From: Holothuria scabra
Lineage: Eukaryota; Echinodermata; Holothuroidea; Aspidochirotida; Holothuriidae
DNA length: 64,000 nt
NCBI GenBank assembly: GCA_037179385.1
Contig: CM074193.1
Span: 6,965,547-7,029,546 of the forward strand
Direction: 5' to 3'
Made by a program: the position numbers and the translations under genes. Shown here piece after piece: positions 33,401 to 41,929 of this stretch (positions are counted from its first letter, which is position 1; each line of letters starts with the position of its first letter). A model generated the notes under the pieces. That model saw only the letters and a program-made list of their open reading frames with translations. It was not told where the DNA came from and made no database searches.

Positions 33401-36400
33401 CATGTGAGGGTTAAAAAGTACTGAGCCTGGTATCGTAATAGGGTGAAACGTTACGGTGTAAATAAAATAAGAAAGATAATTGTTGGCCGAAAAAGCCTTG
33501 ACAAAGGCTAGTTGTTTCCTACAATCCCTTGTGTTGACGAAATATCGAACTCTCAGCCCGGTACCTTTGCCTACATACCTAGAGTAAAGCACGATGATTT
33601 AGGGCGCGTTGAATCATAATCTATAGAGGGCGGATGGTCCGGCGAGCTATTGATAGTCTCGAAGTGACGTTATTGTTCTCGAAAAACGAAGGTCACGTGG
33701 TATTCAGAGTGCACGGACTTCGTTCGGTGTACACGCGTCTACGCAGTCCTGTACACTTTAGAAACTGACAAAAAGTGTTCTTGCAAAATTTAATAATAGC
33801 ATTTTACTTTGCCTTTCTCTTAAAGCTTATAATATCCATGCTAAGCGATGATTTTGCAATAAACTAATGTGAAAATAGATGACATCTCCATAAAAGCTTC
33901 GAAGGAGCTTATATGGAGATGTACTTTGAGTCGGTCACTGCATACAAAATGTATGGCACGTACACAGAGTACAACGCTTCTTGATTGACCGACTCATGGT
34001 ATCACAATTCTACACGCTGGCAGAGCCTGGGTAAATACATCAGGCGAACGTTGGCTAATGGTGGATAATGTCTATAGTCCCCCATCTCATTAGTCCCCCG
34101 TTTCATTGGTCCCCTGTCTCATTGGTCCGGTCCCCTAACCCTAACGCTAACTCTAAATCCTAATCCTAACCGCCCTAAATCCTAACCCTAAATACTATTC
34201 CTAACCCTAACCCTAACTCGGGGGACTAATGAGACGGGGGACTAATGAGACGGGGGGACTGATGAGACGGGGGACTAATGAGACGAAATAGTCAGAACGG
34301 GGACCAATGAGACGAGGGACTAATGAGACGAATTACGGTAAAATGGGGGACTAAGGAAACGGGGAACCAATGAGACGGGGGACTATAGAGCGGACCTTGC
34401 ACAGTGATCACCGACCGACCACGGTAAGTCAATCCAACCGGAGCTTTACGGCTTGATCCAAGTTGCACTATCGCCTAAACGTGAACTTTTAGTTAACAAG
34501 TTTCTCGCACTACGCAGGTTCGATCTCGTCATTTTTTACAATTCTGTCACTCGACCATTTCAGTGGACATCTTTTTGGCCTATTAGCAACGGGTATATAC
34601 CTCTGATTATAATTTCTCTTGATCTTTATCAGACCATAACAATTTATAAAGTCTATTTTGTTAAACTTTTTTGAGTAATGAACTTCAAACACGAGGAGTA
34701 TGCCTACATGTTTGTTTAGCCAGCTTCAGATGTCATGCATGCACATGGCACTGAGAGTGAAACTTAACAATAACACCGGCTTCATTTAGACTATAGACCC
34801 AGAGTTGTAAAAATAAACATGATTTGACAACCAATTTCAGAGTGAAGAAGATTACATAAAAAATTGCCCTTCCTTCAGGGATCGTCGAAGGGACGATCGA
34901 AGCAGGGCATTGTGGGCTATACGTTATGCACGTGGGCTACTATAGTGCTACGGGGCAGGGCGGGATTTGATCTTTGAAAGTGGGGGGAAATTCGGGCAGA
35001 CTACCAAACGGCGCCGAAGACGCAGCGGGAAAGCGAAGCGCTCCCCCTAACGGCGTGGGGTCCAGAGGCCCGCCTTAGGGCCCCTGGTGGGGTCCAGGGG
35101 AAAAACCTCGGTGGGGTCCAGGGGGCGAACCCACGAAAGCTCCTGGGTATTTGCGAAGTTGTAGGCATTAAAGTGATGCATTTTATCTTCAACCTAAAAT
35201 TACATAAGATGGGCACTTAAATTACATCCTTACTCCGTATGATTAAAGTCGACCGGAATCGATAATGCAGAGGGTGCGGGAGGGAGAATGGATTACTTAA
35301 AATTGAGGTTCTTCAGGGGCTCCCTCCTTGGTGTCCCAGATCTTCTTTTCAGAAAGCTAGGGGGCTTTTCATATGATGTGAATTCAGCCCTTGTCTATGA
35401 TGGGACGAGCGACGCGCGCCGAAAAATTTAACATCTCAAGAATAAAACTAAATGAAAATTAGAGAAAAGATGGGCCACTTTTAACCCTAGCTGAATAACG
35501 GTGCCCCCTAAAGACAGTCTTACTGGAGCACACACATACTCTGGTTTCCTATAAAGTCTTTTTCAGGTGACCTTACACAGAGACGTTACCTGTAAAGGGG
35601 CGCGCGGAGCGCGCCGAAAATATGAACTTTTACTTCATCTCAATAGTGAAACTGAAATAAAATTAGACAAAGAGTGCTCCCTTTTCACTACAGCTGAATA
35701 AGGGTAACCTCTGAGGATATTTGTACTAAGCAAAAACGTACCGTTGGTTTCCTATAGAGTCCTTTTCGTGAGATTTTTTTTATAGAGTCTTTATCTGTGA
35801 TGGGACGCGCAGAACACACCAAAAAAGAACTAGTTTTGAGACAACTCAAAAGAGAAATTCATGGAAATTAGAGAAAAGGTGGGCCCCTTTTCACTTCAGC
35901 CGAAAAAGGGTGGAGCTCCAGATTAGGGTCAAATAAGATCATCGTCCTTTCAGAAAGCTTGGGGGCACTTGGTCTGAGAAGGGGACCAGGAGATGACCGC
36001 CTCCCTGCCTCCCCCTTTCACTAGTTACGGTAGAGCTTCAACTGTGTACGGCCAGGGTACTGGTGATAAGTTTCAGTAACAATGGAAGAGGTGTCCTACA
36101 AGAAGTAACCCCGAATCCTGAAATATTTAAAACGGGTGCACGCGAAGCGTGTAGAAAAAAGGAGCGTTGAGACATTTATTGAAAGAATATTGTTTTTATT
36201 TATTTTTCAATGCAGTAAATGACCTGTTTAAACATTATACAACTTTATAAGAATCACTCGCGTAGCTCTGTCAGTTCCAGTTTGTATTTTTGTAACAAAA
36301 GGAACCAGACTAAAACGTAAAAAACCTAAGTTCTAGAAAAAAGTGGGGGGAAAGTGCCCCCGTGACCCCCCATCCGTAATCCCGCCTATGCTACGGGGCG

Positions 36401-36842
36401 TTTTTGTCAGTTCTCGGCAAATTCAAGTAGAATTTTAAGTGACACGAGGCTCATATAGACTTACAACTTGTGAAACTTAAAATTATTGATTTGGTCTCTT
36501 ACAAGCTCCTATTCCAGTTTCATTTTTGTGAAAAAGTCCCCTTTCAACATGTCAAGCACTGAGGTTATCGTGCAGTCGTAGTCACTTCGCAGAACAAGCT
36601 GTGCACCCTGAATACCACGTGACCACGGAAAACATACTGCCTCAACATAGAACCGTAATCTTTTGTTACAGTTCAATAGCTGGCCAGACCATCCGCCTAT
36701 ATTGACTAGGCCTATGGTTGAATATAAGTACATTGGACGTAACAAATAAAGTTACCTCGATGTCAAGCACGGCAAAGATAAGACGAGATACTTCACCCCA
36801 TCCACGTCCAGCTAGATATGTCAGTTTAGGTATTTCAGCCAT
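24283..36842 (-). CDS. Sigma-class glutathione S-transferase (prostaglandin D synthase-like), six exons
   Basis: A soluble enzyme of the sigma GST family, which conjugates glutathione to electrophiles or isomerises prostaglandin H2 (family knowledge). Exons on the minus strand are 36842-36756, 29668-29617, 28906-28774, 27073-26929, 25191-25054 and 24402-24283. The lengths sum to 675 nt, 224 aa plus stop, against about 200-210 aa for the family. Every intron is GT..AG and the phases agree. The N-terminal thioredoxin-like domain has the expected catalytic Tyr9 (KLTYLAGRGW), cis-proline in NQLPLLEMDG (Pro56) and glutathione-contacting Glu67-Ser68 in VESHAL. The helical C-terminal domain has the N-capping box TIAD (155-158). 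The start has a good context (A at -3, G at +4). The first intron is 7.1 kb and filled with repeats. The substrate cannot be told from sequence. Confidence 0.9.
25054..25191 (-). CDS. GST exon 5 (helical domain, N-capping box)
   Basis: Codes residues 140-185, 46 codons, phase 0 on both sides. Acceptor TTCACAG, donor GTAAGAT. Contains GFLVGDSPTIADC, the conserved loop and helix start of the GST C-terminal domain. Confidence 0.92.
25600..26520 (+). repeat. Tandem ~150-165 bp repeat with TGACCT half-sites, array 2 (inside GST intron 4)
   Basis: About five diverged units. GTGACCTCAAATGGCC or variants recur near 25836, 25983, 26147, 26297 and 26447, each followed by a CTGATAGGGATCATCTACTC-like block and a GATATATCGTGTTTACAAG-like block. 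It belongs to the same superfamily as 13200-13795. The best half-site pair is TGGCCTTTGACCT near 25992, one mismatch from a DR1 element. It lies between GST exons 4 and 5. Confidence 0.65.
26929..27073 (-). CDS. GST exon 4 (start of helical domain)
   Basis: Codes residue 91 (shared) to 139. Acceptor ATTTTCAG, donor GTAGGTAT. It takes a split AG|A arginine codon from exon 3 and ends in phase 0 after PALEK, which runs directly into AFKENGTG of exon 5. Confidence 0.9.
27074..28773 (-). other. GST intron 3, no element recognised
   Basis: 1.7 kb between exons 4 and 3. Short frames near 27843-28335 have no recognisable domain. ACATTTTTAAACGATCCT-like text occurs twice near 27715-27760. Confidence 0.5.
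28774..28906 (-). CDS. GST exon 3 (glutathione-binding segment)
   Basis: 133 nt with acceptor TTTCTTTAG and donor GTAAAC. Codes residues 47-91 with NQLPLLEMDG and VESHALPNYLGRRY, the cis-proline and glutathione-contacting elements of the thioredoxin-like fold. Confidence 0.93.
29617..29668 (-). CDS. GST exon 2 (52 nt)
   Basis: Acceptor CTTCCACAG, donor GTATGT. Codes residues 30-46 (DYIRTREEFEKLKA) plus one base of a threonine codon completed by exon 3. Short, but it bridges exons 1 and 3 in phase, in the place where family members have a related RISREEW-type segment. Confidence 0.85.
31316..32175. mobile_element. Probable TIR element rich in ACCGA/TCGGT motifs
   Basis: The left end CCATGGAAGTAAAGGTGTAC and the right end read on the minus strand, CCATGGTAAGGTGTGCACC, are imperfect inverted repeats. 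Both are followed by blocks of GGTCTAG/GGACCGG and CGGTTT. The ends are filled with ACCGA and its inverse. The middle (31500-31950) is AT-rich. About 860 bp, no transposase frame. The target duplication is unresolved. Confidence 0.5.
33610..33740 (+). repeat. Dispersed ~130 bp repeat, copy 1 (inverse at 36590-36720)
   Basis: GGCGGATGGTCCGGCGAGCT and, about 45 bp on, GGTCACGTGGTATTCAGAGT are matched on the minus strand of 36590-36720 as GGCGGATGGTCTGGCCAGCT and GGTCACGTGGTATTCAGGGT. The spacer between them is diverged. Both copies are in GST intron 1. Confidence 0.6.
33883..33995 (+). other. Two adjacent hairpins
   Basis: CATCTCCATAAAAGCT (33883) pairs with AGCTTATATGGAGATG (ending 33921) around a 7-base loop with one mismatch. 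Immediately after, GAGTCGGTCA (33928) pairs with TTGACCGACTC (ending 33995) around a longer loop. The first stem is too short for an animal microRNA precursor. It may be the end of a small inverted element. Confidence 0.45.
34063..34396. mobile_element. Foldback element with GTCTCATTAGTCCCC arrays and telomere-like core, copy 1
   Basis: The left end GGATAATGTCTATAGTCCCC leads into three or four CATTRGTCCCC units. The right half carries about eight GGGGACTAATGAGACG units in the inverse sense and ends with GACTATAGAGCGGACC. The centre (34131-34220) is degenerate CCTAACCCTAA repeat. The two termini (GGATAATGTC.. and GGTCCGCTC..) occur in the opposite order at 55413-55650, so the copies lie in opposite orientation. 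Non-coding. Confidence 0.75.
34956..36390. mobile_element. Non-autonomous hAT-type element with internal ~200 bp repeats
   Basis: The left end CAGGGCGGGATTTGATC and the right end read on the minus strand, CATAGGCGGGATTACGG, are inverted. CTACGGGG flanks both sides (34948-34955 and 36391-36398), a perfect 8 bp duplication. Inside, a unit of about 200 bp recurs three to four times: GCGCGCCGAAAA-type text, an AAATTAGAGAAAAG block, an AGCTGAATAA block and a TTTCCTATAGAGTC block. 1,435 bp, no transposase. Confidence 0.8.
36590..36720 (-). repeat. Dispersed ~130 bp repeat, copy 2, close to GST exon 1
   Basis: Inverse partner of 33610-33740. Its CACGTG lies about 140 bp downstream of GST exon 1 in transcription order. 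Confidence 0.6.
36756..36842 (-). CDS. GST exon 1 (start codon and catalytic tyrosine)
   Basis: ATG with A at -3 and G at +4, then 29 codons to donor GTAACT in phase 0. MAEIPKLTYLAGRGW matches the sigma-class N terminus, with Tyr9 at the catalytic position. Any upstream non-coding exon cannot be placed. Confidence 0.88.
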
Positions 36843-37589
36843 ATTGATAATTGCACCTTCCCTTGTACATAAGAATTAACCGGTGGTGAGTTGTTGTGAG
36901 GCTGACTATCTGGCAAGTACTGGTATTTAAGTACCGGTATTTAAGTAAACGTTAGTACCGTATTTAACTCAGTCACGGCTCAGACGACACATGGGCAAGA
37001 TAGATTCCTCTTAAACGGTACGTGCATTGTTCCATATGATTCCATGCGATGTCAATTAAGTATATCAGTTATCTTACCAGTTACCATACACGTTCAACTT
37101 CAATAGAGAGACAAATATGCTTTCTTCTACAATTGATGTACTATATGCAAATACCACCACGCTGCCAATACAATACGAGAAAGGTAATCGCGGGCATAGG
37201 GCAAAATGCCGGTTTGTCAGGGTGCACGTTTGAATAGCAAATAACCCAGAACAGAATGACGTCAGCGCTATTGCTTGTATTTCTAGCACGACTGTATGCT
37301 GTCAGAGATATTTGGTTTTCTTTGTGGATATTGAGCCATGGACCTTGAAATAACTAACATGCCGTATAGGAGTATAGCCTCGTTCTTTTTATTCATTAAG
37401 TTCAACTCACTGTGGGTAGTCTGTGGAGTTGTTACGTGTGAACTGTCTGCCATAACCTAAGAATTCATATTTAGCTGCATCTTAGGTTGAAAATCTACTT
37501 GTATTTTCCCTTATAGTGAAGGCCCAATTCTCTCACCTCAAACATAGTAGCTTACCAGCTCTCTTATAACCTTCTTACCTGTAGTACTA
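36843..37589. other. Upstream region of the GST gene
   Basis: Expected to hold the GST promoter (minus-strand transcription leftward). No TATA box or initiator could be assigned with confidence. Confidence 0.4.
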
Positions 37590-37910
37590 CAGGCCCGTAG
37601 CCACCCCAACCTGAGGGAGGTCCATTTTTCCAGCGCTGTGTTGGAAGGGTCAGCTATGATTTTTTTTTATCTTGACATATTGAGGACGAATTTCTGTTCA
37701 CTTTTTGCAGAAAGATAAAACCTTTCAGATTACATGTTTAATTTTTTCGCAAAAAGTGGTGTACTGTGTGGAATTCCTGGGGAAAAGGACTTCTTTTGTG
37801 TTCAAAAGTCCTTTAAAATGACCCTAGCAACTGCATGCTTACGGCACGGGCCAGCCGCCTCCGTATTTGGAAAAAAGACCCACCCTCCACATGGGCTGGC
37901 TACGGGCCTG
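37590..37910. mobile_element. MITE with CAGGCCCGTAGCCA termini
   Basis: The left end CAGGCCCGTAGCCACCCCAA and the right end read on the minus strand, CAGGCCCGTAGCCAGCCCAT, continue in parallel through a GAGGG block to TTTTTCC, giving imperfect inverted repeats of about 45 bp. 321 bp long. No clear 8 bp duplication was found, and a 12-C run adjoins the right side. The hAT-like termini suggest that superfamily. Confidence 0.65.
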
Positions 37911-37934
37911 CACTAAAGCCCCCCCCCCCCATTG

Positions 37935-38777
37935 TCTGAAATTCATTCTCATCCAGACACAATCTCAGTTTAGTCCTATATAGTTTCAGGATGAGTATAG
38001 CAAAGCCCAATGAGTATTATCAAAATACTCTCAGTACAGTTCATGCTGTGTAATATAAGCTTTGGTACTCTGCATTGTTTGAATTAGCAGTCAGTCAAAA
38101 AGCTGAGCTAGTTGAGAGTTTCTGTTACCCCCCTCAAGAAGTGTAGTTTGGGGTGAGACTGAGGATCGGCACTTTAATTGAAACAGAGACCCCTATTTTC
38201 TGGTAATTTTTGGTTTCCCGAAATGAAAAACCTATATGGACTCGAGCAGACAACACTTTTGCAAAACATGTGTAGGATCGTGCATTTTAGTTTTCACATA
38301 TACTGTGACTCATCGATTTTCTTAACAGTAGTATACAAGTTCTATGCTACTATACATTGTTCACTTTCTGAAGCCAATACCCTGTTTTATCGAAAATTGG
38401 TTTTTGATGACTCAGCGAGACGAGACCATTTTTAACGTGGGCAATTGTGCTTTGTCTCTACAAAAATAGTATTGTTTGGAATAGAAGCCAAAAAACCCAA
38501 ACCACTTTTTATGATTCCGTTTGATTCGTTTTATGCATTTTATAATATCTAGATTTCACTTTATAGATTTAACTTTGAGGAACAGCAACTTTTGACGATA
38601 GGAATATTTTCACCTCCTTTGAAATGTTGCTAACCTTTATTGGGCATTGAGTTACGTATTATCTATCTAGTTAGGTAAAATCTATCTAGATTCAAATGAG
38701 ACGGTACGGAAGCCGAAAAAAGATTTCAGACGAAAGGCATATGCATTTGCACTTTGGGTAAAGACATTTCCGTAGCA
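37935..38777. other. Non-coding interval, nothing recognised
   Basis: No exon or element terminus supported on either strand. Confidence 0.4.
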
Positions 38778-38983
38778 GTTATTTAAAGGCCTTTTGGTGG
38801 CTTTTCACCTGAGTTTTGTAAAAAAAAAAAAACATCCACACAGTGTCCTTCAAACCCTGTCCCAATTCCTTTTGCTAATTCAAGATATCTTACTTTAAAG
38901 ATTGGCTATTTTAATTATTGGTTATTTAAAGTTCTTCCTACAAAAAAAAAAAGATTGGCTATTTTTGTTAAAAATGGCTCGAC
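38778..38983 (+). repeat. Long direct repeat flanking the RTE fragment, left copy
   Basis: Runs from GCAGTTATTTAAAGGCCTT through TTTTCACCTGAGTTTTGTAA, AATTCAAGATATCTTACTT and GATTGGCTATTTTTGTTAAA. The same order occurs at 40440-40628. The copies differ by A-run lengths and scattered substitutions. Confidence 0.75.
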
Positions 38984-40446
38984 TTACCTTCCCTTACCTA
39001 TCCTTTTCGTGCCGAGTGGCATATAAGGCCTCCACGCTCTTTCTCCCAAAACTCTATTTCTTGCCTGAAACGTTACTTCATTTCGAGTTCTCCACCCAAA
39101 CTCCTTACTTTCAATTTCTACTATTCTTCTCCATGTTGTTTTAGGTCTTCCAACTCTCCTTCTAGTACCTTCAGGTTTCCATGTCACTGCAGTCATACAG
39201 TAGCTTTCCTTTTCTTTTCTCAATATGTGACCCAATCAATTCCATCTTCTTCTTTTCACTTTTAGGTTGATTTTCTTCACTTGAGTTGCGTCGATTAGTT
39301 CATCACCGGAGATGACATTTGGCCAAAATATTTGCATAATTTTTTTAAGGCACTGGTATTGAAATGATTCCAGTCTCTTTTCGTCACTTTTATTCATTTT
39401 CCAGTATTCGCAACCATAAAGCAAAACTGGATTTTCGAAGGTTTTGTATAGTGTAATTTTCGTTTTCCTGCTTAGTAAACTGCTTCGACTTCCATACTTT
39501 GTTTAACTTTGTGAAAGCCAATCCATCTTTATTAAAAGAAGGGTTTAAGGTCACAACAGGATTTGGTATGTAAGAGAGGTGCTTATTCTAAGCATTTTGG
39601 TGAAATTTGCATTGAAATCCGATGTGTGGTTCTCAAGATATGAACAGATGAAGTTTTCACACTTTCAACAAAAAGTGAACTTGAAGCAAGCACATATGAC
39701 AACACATCCCCACATTAATGGACAGTCTTTTGTTTTTCTTTAAACTTTATTCTGGATTTTCTCCTCAACAATGACATATTTTTAAAATGTGGTTGCATAA
39801 GTGGCATGAAAATTTTACAAACTTTGCACCCCCACAGGGAGGTCATACTCCTATGAACGTCAAGGTCAGCACAACAGTCTGATAAAACAAAGGTAAACAA
39901 AGCATTCCTTGTCAATGTAAGGAAGTGACATAAGCTCTGCTGCCCTCAAACTCATTTTTGAACACAAATCTACTTACTTCATTTACTAATATCTCAAGAA
40001 ATACATGTCCGATTTGAATGGAACTTTCACCACACTGTGTAGATTTTCTTCGGCTTTCACATATGAAAATTTAATTTTTGCTTAAACCTCCCCTTTAATT
40101 CTACCTTTCATATCGTTCCCTACACCTCCTTCTTTGCTCACGTTTGCCCCAAGGAAAGTAAATTCCCCCACATCCTATATGATCTCTCCGTTAAAATTAA
40201 CAGCTTCATTACTCTTAGAATTTAATCTCATGACTTTGTCTCTTTTGTCATTTATTTTAAGACCAACTTTGCTTCCCAATTTTGATATATTGTTAGTTTT
40301 TCCTCTGCATGTGGGAGTGGTTGGATAAAAGTAAGGCGACGTCATCTGCAAAGTCAAGATCTTCTAGCTTTGGCATCATCTTTCATCTCACCCCTCTGTT
40401 GTTTCCCTGTGTAGTCTTCTCATCACCCAATCTATCACGAGAAGCA
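38984..40446 (-). pseudogene. RTE-type non-LTR retrotransposon, 3' part of reverse transcriptase
   Basis: On the minus strand the text begins near 40440 at IDWVMRR and continues through the polymerase motif DLDFADDVALL, KVGLKINDKRDKVMRLNS and VGEFTFLGANVSKEGG. It is then interrupted by the insert at 39536-40094. It resumes with LAFTKLNKVWKS, PVLLYGCEYWKMNKSDEKRL, IFWPNVISGDEL and the C-terminal RRVGRPKTTWRRIVE. This order is that of the RTE/BovB-like polymerase (family knowledge). The endonuclease and the first half of the polymerase are missing. Frame changes occur near 40350 and between the 39236-39424 and 38984-39235 segments, so it is dead. Long direct repeats flank it. Confidence 0.8.
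39536..40094. mobile_element. TTAA-flanked MITE, copy 1, nested in the RTE fragment
   Basis: TTAA lies on both sides (39532-39535 and 40095-40098). The left end AAGAAGGGTTTAAGGTCA and the right end read on the minus strand, AGGGGAGGTTTAAGC, are imperfect inverted repeats. Strongly similar along its length to 56420-56982. TTAA duplications are used by piggyBac and Kolobok transposases (established). Which one applies here is unknown. It splits the RTE coding sequence between GRI and the segment before LAFTKLNK. Non-coding. Confidence 0.8.
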
Positions 40447-40628
40447 ATTATTTCAAGGCCTTCTGGTGGCTTTTCACCTGAGTTTTGTAAAAAATATCTA
40501 CTCCGTGTACTTCAAACCCTTTCCCAATTCCTTTTCCTAATTCAAGATATCTTACTTAAGAGATTGGTCAATTTTATTATTGGTTATTTCAAGTCCTTCT
40601 TAAAAAAATGGTTACTTTTGTTAAAAAA
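40440..40628 (+). repeat. Long direct repeat flanking the RTE fragment, right copy
   Basis: Partner of 38778-38983 in the same orientation. Together they bracket the RTE fragment, as a very long target duplication or a pre-existing tandem repeat would. Confidence 0.75.
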
Positions 40629-41633
40629 ATACCTCTGCTTTTAAATAAAAAGTTATGCAATGTGAGAACATTTTCATTTGATTCCTTTTATTTTTCTCAT
40701 AAGTTAAAGTCCTTTTTGTCCTTGAAATTTATACTGTTGGAATGTTTAAATATCTTTGCCTGCAGATCAAGCATAACCCTCCACCATACATAGAGTATAA
40801 CCACCTCTGTTGCTTAATGCCTTCAGAGGCATCAAAATTATAAATGAATTGAATGTAACGTGAAATTTATGTGTCGCGATGACATCACATAATTCCCATG
40901 ATGCACCAAATCAACAGATAAATTGCATTACTCTATAAATTTATATCTTCCGAACGCTATATGCGCTATATGGTATTCATAAACCCAGTCATAAAACCGG
41001 TATAGGCCATTGGCGTAGCTAGGGGGAGACCAGGGGGTCATGCCTATAATCGAAATAAAAAAAAAATATTTTGAAATGGTATAGAAAGAATGATACCAAA
41101 TGATGCTAATAATGCAAATGATATGAGCACCAGATTAGCCTATATCTTATGGTACATAATTATTCAAAAAGAAAATCTCCTGGACGGCGATCAGGCCCTG
41201 TAGTTGGCCACCTTTCCTCCATAAAAAGTCCTGGCTATTCCTGTGTTGACGGCTACACTCAGACACAACATAGTCAATTATGCACTCTAAGAACAGACGG
41301 AAAAAATACCCGTTGTTGGGGAGACATATCTCATGAAACATTTTAGCAAACTTCGTTAAATTTATTGGACAAAATATATGCATTAGTAAGGCAAAATCGC
41401 CCAACCTTCAGCAATTTTCAACAACGCAGCATGTTCTGTGTTTGTCTTACTCCATTTAGATTGTATACACCAATTAATTCACAGAGTGTACATGCGCATA
41501 CGCATGTACACTTGCACCCACCCACCCACGAACCTATTTACTTCCCCTCCCAGTCCACCTGTTGCCTTTCAGCTTACCTGCCTACCTACATATACCTACA
41601 TAAGAAACCCTCGTTTGAACTGTTTTTAAACTA
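40629..41633. other. Non-coding interval with a possible hAT left end near 41011
   Basis: ATTGGCGTAGCTAGGGGGAG near 41011 resembles a hAT terminus, but no partner end was found. The remainder holds no recognisable exon. Confidence 0.35.
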
Positions 41634-41815
41634 TCGGTAATTTTTTTTACATTATCGGTTCAAAGAATTTTTACATTATCGGTATTTTTTTACATTATCT
41701 GTTGTTTTTACATTATTGGTATTTTTTTTTACATTATTGGTCATTTTTTTTATTATCGGTCGTTTTTACATTATCGGTTAATTTTTACATTATCGGTCGT
41801 TTTTACACTATCGGT
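41634..41815 (+). repeat. Minisatellite of TTTTTACATTATCGGT units
   Basis: Nine or so units of 17-25 bp, each containing TTTACATTATCGGT or a close variant (ATTATTGGT, ACACTATCGGT), with variable T-run length. Ends about 110 bp before the L2-type reverse transcriptase fragment. Non-coding. Confidence 0.85.
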
Positions 41816-41929
41816 TGTAACAGGTGTCATTTTATCACTAGTAATGTTCAGACAGTCTTTGCAAACGCTGACCACAGCAAGGCTTCAAAGTATTAAATGT
41901 TCCGTACAAAATGTTCGTTATTTATGAGC

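Larger units (their letters stand above)
29669..36755 (-). other. GST intron 1 (7.1 kb), repeat-rich
   Basis: Holds the TIR element at 31316-32175, the dispersed repeat pair at 33610 and 36590, hairpins at 33883-33995, the foldback at 34063-34396 and the hAT element at 34956-36390. From 29670 to 31315 and from 32176 to 33600 nothing specific is recognised beyond G/C runs. Confidence 0.6.

Noticed and set aside
33883..33921. MicroRNA precursor
   Set aside because: The stem is only about 16 bp. Animal precursors need around 30 bp or more of stem, and no mature-like pairing extends outside it.
41147..41404. 85-codon minus-strand frame
   Set aside because: No motif, and it overlaps other frames of equal length. 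A hAT left end lies just before it, so repeat-derived sequence is more likely.
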